Source: Halobacterium sp. KA-4 (GTDB lineage: Archaea > Halobacteriota > Halobacteria > Halobacteriales > Halobacteriaceae). Taken from it: a stretch of DNA of 64,000 nt. The notes under the pieces are model-generated. The model was not told where the DNA came from, did not search any database, and was given only the letters and a program-made list of their open reading frames with translations. Of the stretch, positions 62,399 through 64,000 are shown piece by piece. Numbering within the stretch: the stretch's first letter is position 1; every line of letters starts with the position of its first letter. The translations under genes were made by a program, and so were the position numbers. Where the stretch lies: NCBI RefSeq assembly GCF_021028995.1, contig NZ_JAJJZG010000007.1, positions 85,809-149,808 on the forward strand. The letters are read 5' to 3'.

Positions 62399-64000
62399 AT
62401 GAGCGACCTCGGGGACTTCGCGGACCACGACCGCGGCGACGACGCGGACGCCGCCGAGAGCGACGCCGACGACTTCGAGCGCCCGGACCTCGACGACACT
62501 GGCAGCGACGACGGGCTCGGCGCGCTCGCCGTCTCGGAAGGCCTGCGCATCCACGAAGACGGCCAGGAGACCGCGCTGAAGGCGTACGTCACCGCGAGCA
62601 ACCGGTCGTCGGTCCGGCTCGGCTCGTACCTCGTCGCGCCGTACCCCGGCGGCGAGAAACTGTTCTGCAAGATTACCGGCCTGGAGTACGTGCAGGCGTT
62701 CCAGAGCGACGATGCCACCGAGATTCACGCCCGGCGCGCGATGCGCTCGGAGAGCGTCGACGAGCAGGACTACAAATTCCTCGCGGAGTTGAAGCCAGTG
62801 GCCGTCCTCTACCGGGACGGGGACGACCTCAAGCGCCGGATGGCCGACCGCGTGCCCAAGCCGGAGACGGTCGTGCGAGCGGCCGACGACGCCACCGAAA
62901 TCAAGACCGGACTGAAGATTCCCGAGGAGGGTGTCTTCCTCGGCCACCTCTCGGTCGGCGGCGAGAAGGTGCGGACCGCGGCAGAGCCACCGACCATCGA
63001 CTACCGCGTGAAAGACGACTACGAGGCTGGCGACCCGCTCGTCTTCCGGCACACGCTGGTTGCGGGTGGGACGGGGTCCGGGAAGACCCACTCCGCGAAG
63101 AACGTGCTCCGGCAGTACCTCCACGAGGACCGCCGCTACCCCGTGGACACGGGCGGCGCGGAGCGCCGGATGGCGGTCGTCCAGTTTGACCCGCAGGACG
63201 AGTACGCGCAGATGCACGACGACAACCCCGAAGCCGACGCTAGCGACGAGCGTCGCTGGGAGACGCAGGGACTCGCGCACGGCGGCCACGACGACACGGT
63301 CGCGTTCGTGCCGAAGGTTGGGTCGGCGTCGTACGCCGCCGATCACCACGACGCCGAACGCGTCGAATTCACGATTCCGTTCTCGATGGTGCGCTCGAAC
63401 CCGTGGCTGGTCGCGTCCAGCGGCCTCAACGACAACCAGTACGGCGCACTCCACTTGCTGCTCGACCGGTTCTTCGGGCAGTATGGGCAGGGCGGCACGT
63501 ACGAAGAGTTCTGTTCATTCCTCGACGACCCCGCACTCAAGGAGGAACTCGACGAGTCCGGGCGCGTCCACGAAGCGACCTATGAGGCCGTCTTGCGACG
63601 CGTCCACGGGATGCCGTCGGGGCTGTTCGACCAGGACGCGCGCCCGATTACCGAACTCGTGGAGGACCGGCAGTTCGTCCGTCCGGGCCGGCTATCGGTG
63701 GTCCCGACCTACCACATCAGCAACTCGCGGGCCGCCGAGACGGTGGTGCTGGCGGTGTCGAGCCTACTCGTCGACCAGAAACTCTCGAACGACCCGCGCT
63801 ACGAGACCATCAAGGAGACGCCGCTCGTGGTCGGGATGGACGAAGCCCACAACTTCCTCGCGGACGCCGACAGCGTGCAGGCGAACAAGGTTGTCGGGAA
63901 ATTCACGGAAGCAGCCAAACAGGGCCGCAAGGAGCGCCTCGGGCTGTTCCTCATCACGCAGGACCCCCAGGACATCGCGGACCCCGTGTTCAAGCAAGTG
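62399..64000 (+). CDS. herA: HerA-type DNA helicase/ATPase (partial, right edge)
   Basis: At least 534 residues; the stop lies beyond the window. The acidic N-terminal extension (about 45 residues) is followed by a HAS-barrel-like domain and a FtsK/HerA ATPase core: Walker A GGTGSGKT (223-230) and Walker B VVGMDEAHN (with D481-E482). HerA is the hexameric translocase that partners NurA in end resection. The ATG at 62399 begins MSDLGDFADHDRGDD. Same strand as nurA. Confidence 0.88.
   Translation, partial: MSDLGDFADHDRGDDADAAESDADDFERPDLDDTGSDDGLGALAVSEGLRIHEDGQETALKAYVTASNRSSVRLGSYLVAPYPGGEKLFCKITGLEYVQAFQSDDATEIHARRAMRSESVDEQDYKFLAELKPVAVLYRDGDDLKRRMADRVPKPETVVRAADDATEIKTGLKIPEEGVFLGHLSVGGEKVRTAAEPPTIDYRVKDDYEAGDPLVFRHTLVAGGTGSGKTHSAKNVLRQYLHEDRRYPVDTGGAERRMAVVQFDPQDEYAQMHDDNPEADASDERRWETQGLAHGGHDDTVAFVPKVGSASYAADHHDAERVEFTIPFSMVRSNPWLVASSGLNDNQYGALHLLLDRFFGQYGQGGTYEEFCSFLDDPALKEELDESGRVHEATYEAVLRRVHGMPSGLFDQDARPITELVEDRQFVRPGRLSVVPTYHISNSRAAETVVLAVSSLLVDQKLSNDPRYETIKETPLVVGMDEAHNFLADADSVQANKVVGKFTEAAKQGRKERLGLFLITQDPQDIADPVFKQV

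Noticed and set aside
1..64000. tRNA, rRNA, 7S RNA or RNase P RNA genes
   Set aside because: I looked at each gap over 100 bases and found no cloverleaf, rRNA or RNase P signature; a covariance search would be more sensitive.

Overview
The window comes from a halophilic archaeon (class Halobacteria). Predicted proteins are strongly acidic (Asp/Glu-rich), third codon positions are almost always G or C, and many genes have a TATA-like box 25-32 bases before the start codon, as expected for leaderless haloarchaeal transcripts. Several families are typical of this group: split GMP synthase, GatD, haloarchaeal DUF5802/DUF5817/DUF63 proteins, a SAMP-like ubiquitin fold, a twin-arginine lipoprotein, NurA/HerA. 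The gene set resembles Halobacteriaceae; I cannot name the species. No tRNA, rRNA or CRISPR array was seen.

Layout. 1-8.7 kb: start of an oxidoreductase, a formyl-THF cyclo-ligase-like gene, a cupin, the overlapping operon pyrG-guaA(ATPPase)-DUF7126, and a PspA gene lying between two paralogous membrane proteins, followed by a Usp gene. 8.7-18.4 kb: a ClC-type channel broken by a frameshift, thrS, a DgcN/DgcA-like N-acyl-amino-acid epimerization pair, a Vms1-like peptidyl-tRNA hydrolase, and a scarred stretch where IS200/IS605-type remnants have cut a flavoprotein gene and left hairpin-rich non-coding DNA. 18.4-29.2 kb: a winged-helix regulator, gatD, an acetyltransferase, then potassium-channel genes with TrkA-type domains, including two tandem membrane-anchored TrkA-C paralogues divergent from a TVGYG channel, and an HPP-Usp fusion. 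A glycerophosphodiesterase and a SAMP-like gene lie inside this stretch.

29.2-36 kb: nucleoside and pentose salvage (uridine phosphorylase, PfkB kinase, ribose-1,5-bisphosphate isomerase, deoxyribose-phosphate aldolase) and the tRNA methylthiotransferase. 36-45.5 kb: small zinc proteins, a CDF transporter, a HIT hydrolase, methionine aminopeptidase, a NUDIX-like gene, a PotABCD-type ABC importer and an asparaginase. 45.6-49.7 kb: isocitrate dehydrogenase, a SUI1 factor and a 2-oxoacid dehydrogenase operon (E1 alpha, E1 beta, free lipoyl domain) without E2 or E3. 49.7-58.1 kb: small membrane proteins, HMG-CoA reductase (isoprenoid lipid synthesis), a thiamine-binding pair, an amidohydrolase and phosphoglycerate mutase. 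58.3-64 kb: nurA and herA (DNA end resection) separated by an ABC exporter pair; herA runs off the right edge.

The most unusual signals are a clean 257-bp miniature insertion whose removal restores a complete flavoprotein gene, two related hairpin modules with different stems, a family of hairpins sharing an 11-nt loop, and several palindromes placed at predicted promoters.
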